Of a stretch of DNA of 8,590 nt, positions 1 to 6,192 are shown one piece after another. The position numbers were made by a program, and so were the translations under genes. Positions within the stretch are counted from its first letter, which is position 1. Each line of letters opens with the position of its first letter. The notes beneath the pieces were generated by a model. The model did no database searches. It was given only the letters and a program-made list of their open reading frames with translations, and had not been told where the DNA came from. This stretch comes from SIG459 sp045638085 (GTDB taxonomy: Bacteria > Bacillota > Clostridia > Oscillospirales > Oscillospiraceae): the NCBI GenBank assembly GCA_045638085.1, contig JAZUAQ010000061.1:1-8590 (forward strand). Direction: 5' to 3'.

Positions 1-6
1 AATTTG

Positions 7-1086
7 TTACCGGTCTTTGTTATCGGGAATCATAAGTGCGCCGAAGCCGGGCAGGGAGTGGTCCTTGTTTCCTGCAAGAGCCTTGCTGAGTCCGTCGGCA
101 ATGTAGCTGAGCTTTGCCGCAACTCTGGAGTAGTCCATTCTTGTGGGACCTACAACACCGATGAGGCCTTGAGTTCCGTCGCCCGCGTCATATTTGGCGA
201 GAACAACACTGGAATCCCGCAGCTCTTCGGCCACGTTTTCGGGGCCGATAATAACCTTGACGTCATTTCCGAAGTCCATGCCCTGAAGTCTGCTCAGATG
301 CTGGGAATCGGAAAGATAATTCATAAGGGAGTGGGCTTTTCTGGGGTCCTGATACTCGGGGAGGCGGAGAAGCTTGCTTTCGCCGGAGATAACCGCCTGA
401 GAACTCTTCTCTTCGGAGAGAACCTCAATGGCGAAGCCTGCGATGGCTGCCACAAGACCCATTGTGTCGCCCGTGGAGCGCTCTGTGGAAGAGATGAGGA
501 TGGGAGTTATCTGGTCTTCCGTAATGCCGCAGAAATTTGCGTTGAAAACGGTGGAAAGCTTCTGCACCATAAGCTGGTCCACAGAGAAGGGGAGGTGCAT
601 AAGGCGGTTTTTAACCGCGTTGGAGCTGAGCAGTGCCACTATTATAAATGTGTTGGAATCAACATATATAAGATCAAAACGCTTGATGGTGGAACTCTGC
701 CTTGCCGCGAAGGCGAGGGCGGGATAGTCGGTCATGTCTGCCGCTATGCGTCCCACGTCGCTCATCATTTTGTCCAGCTGCTGCATTTTCAACTGCATGC
801 TGCGGTTGATTTCCTCTGTTTCCTCAATGCTGAGGCGGTGGCGGTCCATCAGCTCGTTGACATACATTCTGTAGCCCTGAGCGGTGGGGACGCGTCCTGC
901 GGAGGTGTGGGGCTGCTCCAGATAGCCCATGCTTGTCAGCTCGGCGAGCTCGTTGCGGATGGTGGCGGAGCTTACGTTCAGTCCGCTCTTCTGGGCAATA
1001 AGCTTGCTGCCCACAGGCTCGGCGGTTGCGATGTATTCATCAACAACAGCGGCCAATATGCGCTTTTTTCTTTCGCTTATTTCCAT
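7..1086 (-). CDS. hrcA: Heat-inducible transcription repressor HrcA
   Basis: HrcA is a DNA-binding dimer that represses class I heat-shock operons by binding the CIRCE operator, with GroEL as co-factor. The product is 359 residues, close to the usual family length. The N-terminus (about 1-80) is the typical winged helix: an opening ISERKKRIL, then EPVGSKLI (residues 23-30), a recognition-helix region around 36-50 (NVSSATIRNEL) and the family hallmark SAGRVPT at 62-68. The remainder fits the GAF-like and inserted dimerisation domains. The ATG at 1084-1086 is preceded by only a modest GTGAG-type ribosome site, but it begins exactly where family members do. The stop lies at 7-9. A CIRCE element and a good promoter stand upstream, which indicates autoregulation. 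In Firmicutes this gene usually leads a hrcA-grpE-dnaK-dnaJ operon; the rest would lie left of the window. Identification is very secure. Confidence 0.97.
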   Translation of the reverse strand: MEISERKKRILAAVVDEYIATAEPVGSKLIAQKSGLNVSSATIRNELAELTSMGYLEQPHTSAGRVPTAQGYRMYVNELMDRHRLSIEETEEINRSMQLKMQQLDKMMSDVGRIAADMTDYPALAFAARQSSTIKRFDLIYVDSNTFIIVALLSSNAVKNRLMHLPFSVDQLMVQKLSTVFNANFCGITEDQITPILISSTERSTGDTMGLVAAIAGFAIEVLSEEKSSQAVISGESKLLRLPEYQDPRKAHSLMNYLSDSQHLSRLQGMDFGNDVKVIIGPENVAEELRDSSVVLAKYDAGDGTQGLIGVVGPTRMDYSRVAAKLSYIADGLSKALAGNKDHSLPGFGALMIPDNKDR

Positions 1087-1134
1087 AGCTGCTCACTTTC
1101 ATCCAAATACTTTGGCAGTCTCTGCTTTTGACTG

Positions 1135-1161
1135 CTGGCACTCGTCTTATCTGAGTGCTAA
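1135..1161 (-). promoter_or_regulatory. CIRCE operator (HrcA binding site)
   Basis: Read on the minus strand, this is TTAGCACTC, a 9-base spacer, then GAGTGCCAG. The first arm is a perfect match to the CIRCE consensus (TTAGCACTC-N9-GAGTGCTAA) and the second differs at two bases. It starts right at the -10 box of the hrcA promoter, where a bound repressor would block RNA polymerase or early elongation. It lies about 50 bp before the hrcA start codon, the standard arrangement for self-repression. Confidence 0.95.
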
Positions 1162-1188
1162 TTTACCACCAAAGGGGCACTTTGTCAA
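1160..1188 (-). promoter_or_regulatory. hrcA promoter, SigA-type
   Basis: On the minus strand there is a perfect -35 TTGACA (1188-1183), a 17-base spacer and a -10 TAAATT (1165-1160, 4 of 6 consensus positions). The -10 overlaps the first bases of the CIRCE operator. This is a housekeeping-sigma promoter under HrcA control. No separate sigma-B-like box is evident. Confidence 0.8.
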
Positions 1189-1246
1189 GGGGATAGGGAA
1201 ATATTGATACTTTGTTCATAAATAGAAAATATATACGCAGAAGCCC

Positions 1247-1277
1247 TTGACATTCCACCTTGCGGAAGCTGTTTAAT
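1247..1277 (+). promoter_or_regulatory. Probable promoter of the ABC exporter operon
   Basis: A perfect -35 TTGACA (1247-1252) is followed by a -10-like TTTAAT (1272-1277) at a long 19-base spacing. The suboptimal spacing suggests a weak or activator-assisted promoter. It points away from hrcA and lies about 47 bp before the ATPase start. CIRCE is 85 bp upstream of the -35, so control of this promoter by HrcA is unlikely. Confidence 0.5.
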
Positions 1278-1309
1278 TGGGATAGAATAAATGCATGAAT
1301 ACACATCAT

Positions 1310-1315
1310 GGGAGG
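1310..1315 (+). promoter_or_regulatory. Ribosome binding site that sets the ATPase start
   Basis: GGGAGG lies 8 bases before the ATG at 1324. It decides between that start and the longer in-frame ATG at 1291. Confidence 0.8.
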
Positions 1316-1323
1316 AACTTTAT

Positions 1324-2037
1324 ATGCTCCGAATTGAAAAGCTCACAAAGCGCTACGGGGAAAAAGCGGCGGTTGATAAGCTCAGCCTTCGAATTATGCC
1401 CGGCGAGATATGCGCATTTATCGGTCATAATGGCGCAGGCAAAACCACTACTATCAAGGCCTGCTGCGGAATACTGAATTTTGATGAGGGCGAAATATAT
1501 ATAAATGGCAGCTCCATAAAAAGTGAAGCGCTTGAATGCAAGGCACAGATTGCCTATATTCCAGATAATCCCGATCTCTATGAATTTATGTCCGGCATAA
1601 AGTATCTGAACTTTGTTGCCGATATTTTTGGCGTGGGAAAAAGTGAACGGGAGGAGCGCATAGCCCGTTATGCCGGCGTTTTCGATCTCACAGAAGATCT
1701 TGCCCAGCCCATTTCCGCCTATTCCCACGGTATGAAGCAGAAACTGGCCATCATCGCCGCATGGCTCCACGAGCCTAAGCTTATTATTATGGATGAGCCC
1801 TTTGTTGGCCTTGACCCCGTTGCCTCCCACAGCCTCAAAACCATGATGCGTGAGCACTGCGACCGTGGCGGAGCCATCTTCTTCTCCACCCATGTTCTTG
1901 AGGTGGCTGAAAAGCTCTGCGACAAGGTGGCCATTATCAGAGGCGGACGCCTTGTGGTCTCCGGAAGTATGGAGGAAGTGAAAGGCGACACCAGCCTTGA
2001 GGCAGTATTCCTGGAACTGGAGGACGACAATGCTTAA
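1324..2037 (+). CDS. ABC transporter ATP-binding protein, EcsA-like
   Basis: This is the nucleotide-binding subunit of an ABC-2/Ecs-type exporter, 237 residues, expected on the cytosolic face of the membrane with the permease encoded next. Motifs in order: Walker A GHNGAGKTT (34-42), a Q-loop region IAYIPDNPDLYE (76-87) where the usual glutamine is replaced as in EcsA/CcmA-like ATPases, signature YSHGMKQK (133-140), Walker B LIIMDEP (153-159) with catalytic E158, D-loop GLDP (162-165) and switch histidine H190 in STH. The C-terminal SLEAVFLELE resembles the end of Bacillus EcsA. The ATG at 1324 is chosen because GGGAGG (1310-1315) lies 8 bases before it; an in-frame ATG at 1291 has no ribosome site and would add 11 residues outside the fold. 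The substrate is unknown. Ecs systems affect secretion and proteolysis, but equivalence is inference. Confidence 0.93.
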   Translation: MLRIEKLTKRYGEKAAVDKLSLRIMPGEICAFIGHNGAGKTTTIKACCGILNFDEGEIYINGSSIKSEALECKAQIAYIPDNPDLYEFMSGIKYLNFVADIFGVGKSEREERIARYAGVFDLTEDLAQPISAYSHGMKQKLAIIAAWLHEPKLIIMDEPFVGLDPVASHSLKTMMREHCDRGGAIFFSTHVLEVAEKLCDKVAIIRGGRLVVSGSMEEVKGDTSLEAVFLELEDDNA

Positions 2038-3637
2038 ATTGCTTTTGAAAGTGCGTCTGCAGTCCTGGCTTGCCTATTTCAGCGGCTCGGGACGAAATGG
2101 TGCATTCAGAAACAAGGGGAGCAGCAAGGGCAGGGCAATGCTCTTCGGCATACTGTATCTCTATCTGGCCGTGGTATTCATCGGCATGTTCTTTGCCATG
2201 TTTTCCATGCTTTCCCCCGATTTCTACGCTGAGGGCCTGAGCTGGTTTTATTTCAGTTTCACCGTTATGGTGGCCTTCGCACTTATGTTCATATTCAGCA
2301 TATTTACCGCAAAGGCTCAGCTTTTTGAGGCCAAAGATAATGAATTGCTGCTGAGTATGCCCATAAAGCCCTCCGCAATTCTGGGAAGCCGCATGGCAAG
2401 CCTGCTCCTCACCAATTTTGGTTTCGAGCTTCTGGTGGCGGCTCCTGCGGCTGTGGCGTGGTGCATAAACTGTCCCGTGGACTGGGCCATGGCTGTGGCC
2501 TTTGTGCTTGTGTTTCTGGCGCTGCCCTTTTTCAGCCTTGCCATAAGCTCCCTTTTTGGCTGGCTCTTGGCCCTGCTCACTGCAAAAATGAGGCGAAAGA
2601 CCCTGCTCTCCACGGTCTTCAGCATCTGTTTTCTGCTGGCCTACTTCTATATCTATTCCAATATCAACAGCCTTCTCTCGGCTCTGGTGGCAAAGGCGCT
2701 CTCCATTGCGGACTCCGTCAGTGCTGCCCTGCCTCTCTACTGGTTGGGAAATGCCATAGGCGAGGGGAATATGCTGCATCTGCTCTTGGGTCTTGTCTGC
2801 CTCATACTGCCCTTTATTATTGCTTACATTATCATTTCCAAAACTTTTATACGCACCGCAACTACAAAACGAGGAGCAGCCAAGCTTAAGTATGTGCGCA
2901 AGGAAGCCCGGGTGAAGGGTGAGTTCAACGCTCTGCTCCGCCGTGAGTGGGCGAGATTTCTCAGCTCATCCACCTATATAATGAACTGCGGTATCGGAGC
3001 CATAATGAATGTGATTCTGGCTGTGGTAGTTCTTGTAAAGGGCGGGGATATTGCGGACATGTTGTCAACTATGACCGGAATTGAGGCATTTATCCATCCT
3101 CTTGTTGTGGTGGCTCTCTGTGTCCTTGCCGGTATGACCACCATTACTGCCTGCGCCGTAAGCCTTGAGGGCAAGAATCTCTGGATTGTTCAGAGTATGC
3201 CTGTGGAAAGCAAAAAGGTGCTGATGGCAAAATTGACCCTACATCTGCTTATAAGCGCCCCCGGTATGCTTCTGGCCCAGATAGCTTGTCTGCTGGTTTT
3301 CAAGCCCTTTGGGCTTATGATAGTATGGATGCTGATAGTGCCTCAGGCTTTCAATCTGCTTTTGGCTCTCATCGGCCTTTGGGGCAACCTGAAGCTCCCC
3401 AAACTTGAATGGCAAAACGAAACTCAGGCCGTGAAGCAGGGCTTTTCCGTGCTCATTCCCATTTTTGGCGGCTGGGGAATTCTTATACTGCCTGTTGCGG
3501 CTTTTGCCCTGCTGAGCGGAGTGCATAATATAGCTCATATTGTGGCTGGCGGTTTCTTAGTCCTGACGCTCCTCGCAAGTTTGTTGCTCTATAGATGGTG
3601 CAGCACCCGCGGCGCTAAGATATTTGATAAACTGTGA
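2030..3637 (+). CDS. ABC exporter permease with internal duplication
   Basis: A very hydrophobic protein of 535 residues with roughly a dozen predicted membrane segments, in two halves separated by a charged cytosolic linker (about 276-310, rich in K and R). The halves carry matching motifs: E100-A-K with SMP at 109-111, and E380-G-K with SMP at 389-391. These are exactly 280 residues apart, and each is followed by a similar hydrophobic stretch, so the gene looks like an internal duplication. The start is the ATG at 2030, preceded by GGAGGA (2019-2024), and it overlaps the ATPase stop by 8 bases, implying translational coupling. An in-frame ATG at 1997 inside the ATPase gene is less likely. 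It is the membrane partner of the upstream ATPase. Similar fused permeases occur widely in Clostridia with unknown substrates; drug, peptide or lipid export are all possible. Confidence 0.88.
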   Translation: MLKLLLKVRLQSWLAYFSGSGRNGAFRNKGSSKGRAMLFGILYLYLAVVFIGMFFAMFSMLSPDFYAEGLSWFYFSFTVMVAFALMFIFSIFTAKAQLFEAKDNELLLSMPIKPSAILGSRMASLLLTNFGFELLVAAPAAVAWCINCPVDWAMAVAFVLVFLALPFFSLAISSLFGWLLALLTAKMRRKTLLSTVFSICFLLAYFYIYSNINSLLSALVAKALSIADSVSAALPLYWLGNAIGEGNMLHLLLGLVCLILPFIIAYIIISKTFIRTATTKRGAAKLKYVRKEARVKGEFNALLRREWARFLSSSTYIMNCGIGAIMNVILAVVVLVKGGDIADMLSTMTGIEAFIHPLVVVALCVLAGMTTITACAVSLEGKNLWIVQSMPVESKKVLMAKLTLHLLISAPGMLLAQIACLLVFKPFGLMIVWMLIVPQAFNLLLALIGLWGNLKLPKLEWQNETQAVKQGFSVLIPIFGGWGILILPVAAFALLSGVHNIAHIVAGGFLVLTLLASLLLYRWCSTRGAKIFDKL

Positions 3638-3675
3638 GAATAATGATAGAGGCGTAAGCCCTGTTGTTTATTGTA

Positions 3676-3703
3676 TTGACGCCCCGAATAATTGCACTAA
3701 AAA
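3676..3703 (+). promoter_or_regulatory. Possible promoter of the 265-residue protein gene
   Basis: A -35-like TTGACG (3676-3681, 5 of 6) is followed 16 bases later by TAAAAA (3698-3703, 4 of 6). The 93-bp gap after the permease stop and the fresh strong ribosome site fit independent transcription. No convincing terminator is seen between the two genes, so read-through from the ABC operon cannot be excluded. Confidence 0.35.
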
Positions 3704-3716
3704 ACAGCTTTATAAA

Positions 3717-3722
3717 GGGAGG
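3717..3722 (+). promoter_or_regulatory. Ribosome binding site supporting a GTG start
   Basis: GGGAGG stands 8 bases before the GTG at 3731. It supports that non-ATG codon as the start rather than the ATG further inside the frame (residue 20). Confidence 0.75.
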
Positions 3723-3730
3723 AAAACACT

Positions 3731-4528
3731 GTGGCACAACGTTTATCTGACTTCCCACTAATTGACGAGATAAAAGAAGAATATATTATGCTTCGCGATG
3801 AATTGCAGCGCAAGAAGGCGGTTCAGGCGCTTATGCGAGAATATGGCAATGAGTTGGCTGATTCGGATGATGCTGTACTTTTCTGGCTTGGCATAGCTGC
3901 CGGACAGGCTGAACTGGGAGAGCTCACAGCGGAATGCCGGGAAAAAGTTCTAACATCCATTAGTGCTGCCAATAATGACGAGTTGGTTTTTGCGGAAGGG
4001 GAACTGGATTTCCTAAACGAAAAATCTTCCGGAAAAAAGCGTACGGCACAGAGCTACTGGACGTGGAAGCCCGGAGATGTTTATCTCTACGATCTAAACA
4101 GTGACTATGCCAAAGAAGCCCATATTGATGATTGCAGTCTTTTACTTTATGTAGTCGATTACGAGGCTATCGCACGGCATAGATACCCTATAGTTTACCT
4201 GCTGCTGTGGCTGGGCAAAGATGCTCCTCAAAGTTGTGAAGAGATTGAGTCTTGCGGTTATCTTGAATTGGATAAGCCGTTTTGGAAATCTAAAAGTGAG
4301 GGGAAGAGAGCCTGCCGTAAACTGTTTTTTTGCAAATCAAAAACTGAATTTGAAGCTTTTGCGGCCAAACTTAAATATATAGGAAACTATAGTGAGCTTA
4401 AAGCCCCGGAACGGCAAGCCACTTTTGATGAGTATGCTATGTTCACAGCTCCTGAATACGTAGAGCGAGCTGCCTGCAGGGCATTCATGAGGGGCGACAT
4501 CCATTATCTCGTCGAGGATGAAACTTAA
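3731..4528 (+). CDS. Hypothetical protein, possible Imm26-like immunity protein
   Basis: 265 residues, no signal peptide and no membrane helix, so probably cytosolic. The N-terminal part (about 1-98) is helical and acidic, with DDAVLFWLGIAAGQAELG at 46-63. A second domain starts near 107 with the motif W-T-W-K-P-G-D-V-Y-L-Y (110-120), followed by SDYAKE (124-129) and a hydrophobic strand YPIVYLLLW (152-160). From memory, this two-part layout (a helical FWLxxAxxQ region followed by W-x-x-G-D-V) resembles Firmicute proteins linked to the Imm26 group, which protect against Rhs/WapA-type toxins. That assignment is inference and untested by search. The GTG start is supported by a strong ribosome site. 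The gene sits between the ABC operon and a minus-strand Rhs cassette array, facing the array. If it is an immunity protein it is an orphan, since no toxin lies beside it on its strand. Confidence 0.75.
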   Translation: MAQRLSDFPLIDEIKEEYIMLRDELQRKKAVQALMREYGNELADSDDAVLFWLGIAAGQAELGELTAECREKVLTSISAANNDELVFAEGELDFLNEKSSGKKRTAQSYWTWKPGDVYLYDLNSDYAKEAHIDDCSLLLYVVDYEAIARHRYPIVYLLLWLGKDAPQSCEEIESCGYLELDKPFWKSKSEGKRACRKLFFCKSKTEFEAFAAKLKYIGNYSELKAPERQATFDEYAMFTAPEYVERAACRAFMRGDIHYLVEDET

Positions 4529-4576
4529 TAAATAAAATACACTCTGTGGAGCGGCAGACGGCAGCCCGATATTAAC

Positions 4577-4630
4577 AATAAAGAAAAAACAAGGCAATAG
4601 CTATGCTATTGCCTTGTTTTTTTCTTTATT
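4577..4630. terminator. Bidirectional rho-independent terminator
   Basis: A perfect 12-bp stem (CAAGGCAATAGC / GCTATTGCCTTG, 4590-4601 and 4605-4616) closes a 3-base TAT loop. It is flanked by six A on the left and seven T on the right. The pairing then continues outward (AATAAAG / CTTTATT) with a single bulged T, so the whole 54-bp element is almost symmetrical. It has a U-tract in both directions and lies between convergent genes: the 265-residue protein on the plus strand and the small membrane protein on the minus strand. Confidence 0.93.
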
Positions 4631-4813
4631 GATGGTTGAGTAATACATGCCTCTATTTATCTTCGCTAATCCTAATGGCTGAAACAAAAAACGAGGTGTT
4701 CCAAGGATGGAACTTCCATTTTCTCCTGACAGGATTTAAGCCAGCCAAACTGGGACTTTACATGAAGGGGATGGAGTGAAGTTGAATGGATTTGCGTACC
4801 TCTTCTGTGGTCT

Positions 4814-5359
4814 TTAATACTGATCAAGATTCTTTATTTTTGAAACTGCAAAACCGTCAATTCGATATACCGGAACAAGCCCATCGGGGAACATGGTCAG
4901 CAAAGCTTCTAAAAAAGGCTCTATAGATTCATAGTTCACTTTATCTATGTAGTATAGCTTATCTTCTAAAATAAACTTTGGCCTTTTTAAATCTGAGCTT
5001 GAACCAAGTTTTAATATTTTATTATCTAGCTGTACTTCGATTTCAATTTGCGGGTTTCTTTCTGCAAGCCCCTTGACGGTATCTATTGAAAGCAGGTCAG
5101 TTTTTACGGGCTTGCAGGAATTGTTCTTTCGGTTTGAGTATGTGTGAAAAAGCTCGCCTACGGAAATATACAAACACAAAATAGTGGCAACCATAATAAC
5201 AACGCCAACCACACGTACAGAGAAATTCACCAAAGGGTTAGAGAAAAAAGATGCAAGCTTACCTGATGCGATAAGAATTATCAGTGGGATGCAAATGATA
5301 ATTTTAATAACGGGATATCTATATCTCAATAAGTCAGTCTGAAGTTGAAACAGTTTCAT
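4814..5359 (-). CDS. Two-helix membrane protein, probable orphan Rhs immunity protein
   Basis: 181 residues. Two predicted membrane helices (about 16-33, rich in I and L, and 47-68) are joined by a short loop; a polar C-terminal domain of about 110 residues follows and is predicted cytosolic. No family is recognised. The ATG at 5357-5359 is preferred because AAGGAG (5366-5371) stands 6 bases before it. A longer frame opens at 5411-5413 but there runs through the Rhs stub in another frame. A third option, ATG at 5378-5380, overlaps the TGA of the Rhs remnant as ATGA and would add 7 residues. The gene directly follows a truncated Rhs core end, exactly where an immunity gene sits in toxin/immunity cassettes, but the toxin domain is missing. 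An immunity protein left after toxin loss is the best reading; membrane-bound immunity proteins are common for pore-forming or membrane-active toxins. This function is inference. Confidence 0.75.
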   Translation of the reverse strand: MKLFQLQTDLLRYRYPVIKIIICIPLIILIASGKLASFFSNPLVNFSVRVVGVVIMVATILCLYISVGELFHTYSNRKNNSCKPVKTDLLSIDTVKGLAERNPQIEIEVQLDNKILKLGSSSDLKRPKFILEDKLYYIDKVNYESIEPFLEALLTMFPDGLVPVYRIDGFAVSKIKNLDQY

Positions 5360-5365
5360 AAGCAT

Positions 5366-5371
5366 CTCCTT
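5366..5371 (-). promoter_or_regulatory. Ribosome binding site that sets the start of the membrane protein
   Basis: AAGGAG on the minus strand, 6 bases before the ATG at 5359. Neither of the two longer in-frame starts (5380, 5413) has such a site. Confidence 0.75.
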
Positions 5372-5376
5372 TTCTG

Positions 5377-5472
5377 TCATGCAACAAGGTTGTCCACATT
5401 GATGAATCTGCAAACCTCGGGATCGTAATATCTGCTCTGCAGGTAGTACAGCTCCGACTCTTGGGATGGACT
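5377..5472 (-). pseudogene. Rhs core C-terminal remnant (toxin lost), cassette A
   Basis: The minus strand is open for 31 codons between an in-frame TAA (5473-5475) and a TGA (5377-5379). It encodes the signature end of an Rhs/YD-repeat core, LYYLQSRYYDPEVCRFIN, then VDNLVA and stop. In intact Rhs proteins this segment closes the toxin-containing shell and is followed by the variable toxin domain. Here it ends 8 codons after RFIN, so no toxin is made. The same stub in cassette B continues as FINADAFAS into a toxin. There is no ATG and no ribosome site. Its TGA overlaps an ATG of the next gene (ATGA). I read it as a decayed cassette or a junction left by recombination. Confidence 0.8.
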
Positions 5473-5606
5473 TTATCTAAAAGGGCAAAAATGGGCTGTT
5501 TTAGATTGGTAAAAATATGTACGATTTATGGGACTTTTATGTTAGATTTTGAGAACCCGGAGATGGGATATCCATCCCCGGGTTATTTGATTTCACGCTA
5601 TGAAAA
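5397..5606 (-). repeat. Inter-cassette repeat, copy A (210 bp)
   Basis: Direct repeat of 6814-7023 at an offset of 1417 bp with no net length change. The 44 bases 5402-5445 match 6819-6862 perfectly; they encode the Rhs core end. The next 100 or so bases are non-coding yet clearly similar, with a run of about 20 identical bases (5508-5527 against 6925-6944). They contain the in-frame TAA and a hairpin. Similarity fades near the stop of the upstream lipoprotein gene. The unit therefore spans the end of one cassette to the start of the next. Confidence 0.85.
5556..5582. other. Hairpin in inter-cassette repeat A
   Basis: A 27-base imperfect palindrome: CCCGG and GATGG on the left pair with CCATC and CCGGG on the right, with one A/C mismatch and a tiny ATAT-containing loop. 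It lies 57 bp past the lipoprotein stop codon. It could act as a weak terminator (the following bases are only moderately T-rich) or as a structural recombination element. The equivalent stem at 6974-6998 is in the same register. Confidence 0.6.
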
Positions 5607-5639
5607 ATCGTTTTAAGTTGTTTTGAGTAATGCTGGCAT

Positions 5640-6182
5640 TTAGCTTCTGTCATTCAGTGCATCATTGAGCATAGCTATTTCTACTGTCTTGCTTTGGAAG
5701 TTCACGCGGCAGTTTATTCTGACTCCGAACAACATAGCTACAGTTTCAATGCTTGTACTATCCAATAGCAGCTCATATTTCTCGGGATGAAATCGAACAG
5801 GGCTTCCCCCAGGTGCGGGAATAATGTAGTTATAATCATCGTTGCCCTCTTTAGTGATAGTGCCTTCATTGGCAGATAAAATATAGCGTTCCCCACCATA
5901 CTCCATCACTGCCCGCATTTCGCTTTCCCATTCGATTGCAACATCGGGGCAAATTACCTTCAGGGTTTCTGCAAGTGGGAGCATGGCATACTCGTATCCG
6001 GGGTTAATATACAAGTTTACATCCGAAACTTCTTCTCCGAATACGATCAGTCGGGCACCTTCTGTAACCTTCTCTTCATCACTGGCGACACCATCGGGGT
6101 CTTGCATATTTGCCGATTTGCAGGCGGTCAGACACGCGATGATGCTGAGGGCGATTATTAAACTGAAACATTTTTTACTCAC
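5640..6182 (-). CDS. Lipoprotein, probable immunity protein of the cysteine-protease toxin
   Basis: 180 residues with a bacterial lipoprotein signal: MSKKC, a hydrophobic core (6-17) and lipobox L-T-A-C with the lipidated cysteine at 21, so it should be anchored on the outer face of the membrane. After an acidic linker, residues about 45-170 resemble a copper-amine-oxidase N-terminal-like 'stalk' fold: LPLAETLKVI (68-77), IEWESEMRAVMEYGGERYIL (83-102) and LLLDSTSIETVAMLFGV (138-154), ending in a strand KTVEIAML. The GTG at 6180-6182 is chosen because GAGGTG (6187-6192) precedes it. An upstream GTG (6192-6194) would overlap the toxin stop as GTGA but lacks a ribosome site. The spacing of 8 bp or less behind the toxin means co-expression and is the usual place for the cognate immunity gene. 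An extracytoplasmic inhibitor would meet the protease as it arrives. The partner role is inference from position. Confidence 0.85.
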   Translation of the reverse strand: MSKKCFSLIIALSIIACLTACKSANMQDPDGVASDEEKVTEGARLIVFGEEVSDVNLYINPGYEYAMLPLAETLKVICPDVAIEWESEMRAVMEYGGERYILSANEGTITKEGNDDYNYIIPAPGGSPVRFHPEKYELLLDSTSIETVAMLFGVRINCRVNFQSKTVEIAMLNDALNDRS

Positions 6183-6186
6183 AATA

Positions 6187-6192
6187 CACCTC
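6187..6192 (-). promoter_or_regulatory. Ribosome binding site of the lipoprotein gene, overlapping the toxin stop
   Basis: GAGGTG on the minus strand shares two bases with the toxin's TGA (6191-6193) and leads the GTG at 6182. Ribosomes terminating on the toxin are placed directly on the immunity start, a translational coupling arrangement. Confidence 0.6.

Noticed and set aside
4..1131. Long plus-strand open frame of 375 codons opposite hrcA
   Set aside because: It is antisense to a perfectly recognisable hrcA, has no ribosome site and encodes a cysteine- and histidine-rich sequence with no family look; it is a shadow of hrcA codon bias.
3638..3730. Short GGC-GTAA-GCC hairpin after the permease as a terminator
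   Set aside because: The stem is only 3 bp and no T-run follows directly, so it is not convincing as a terminator.
4675..4779. 34-codon plus-strand frame between the terminator and the membrane protein
   Set aside because: No ribosome site or promoter, and it lies just past a strong terminator. It might be a fragment of an older gene, but nothing identifies it; the 4631-4813 gap otherwise shows no structure I can support.
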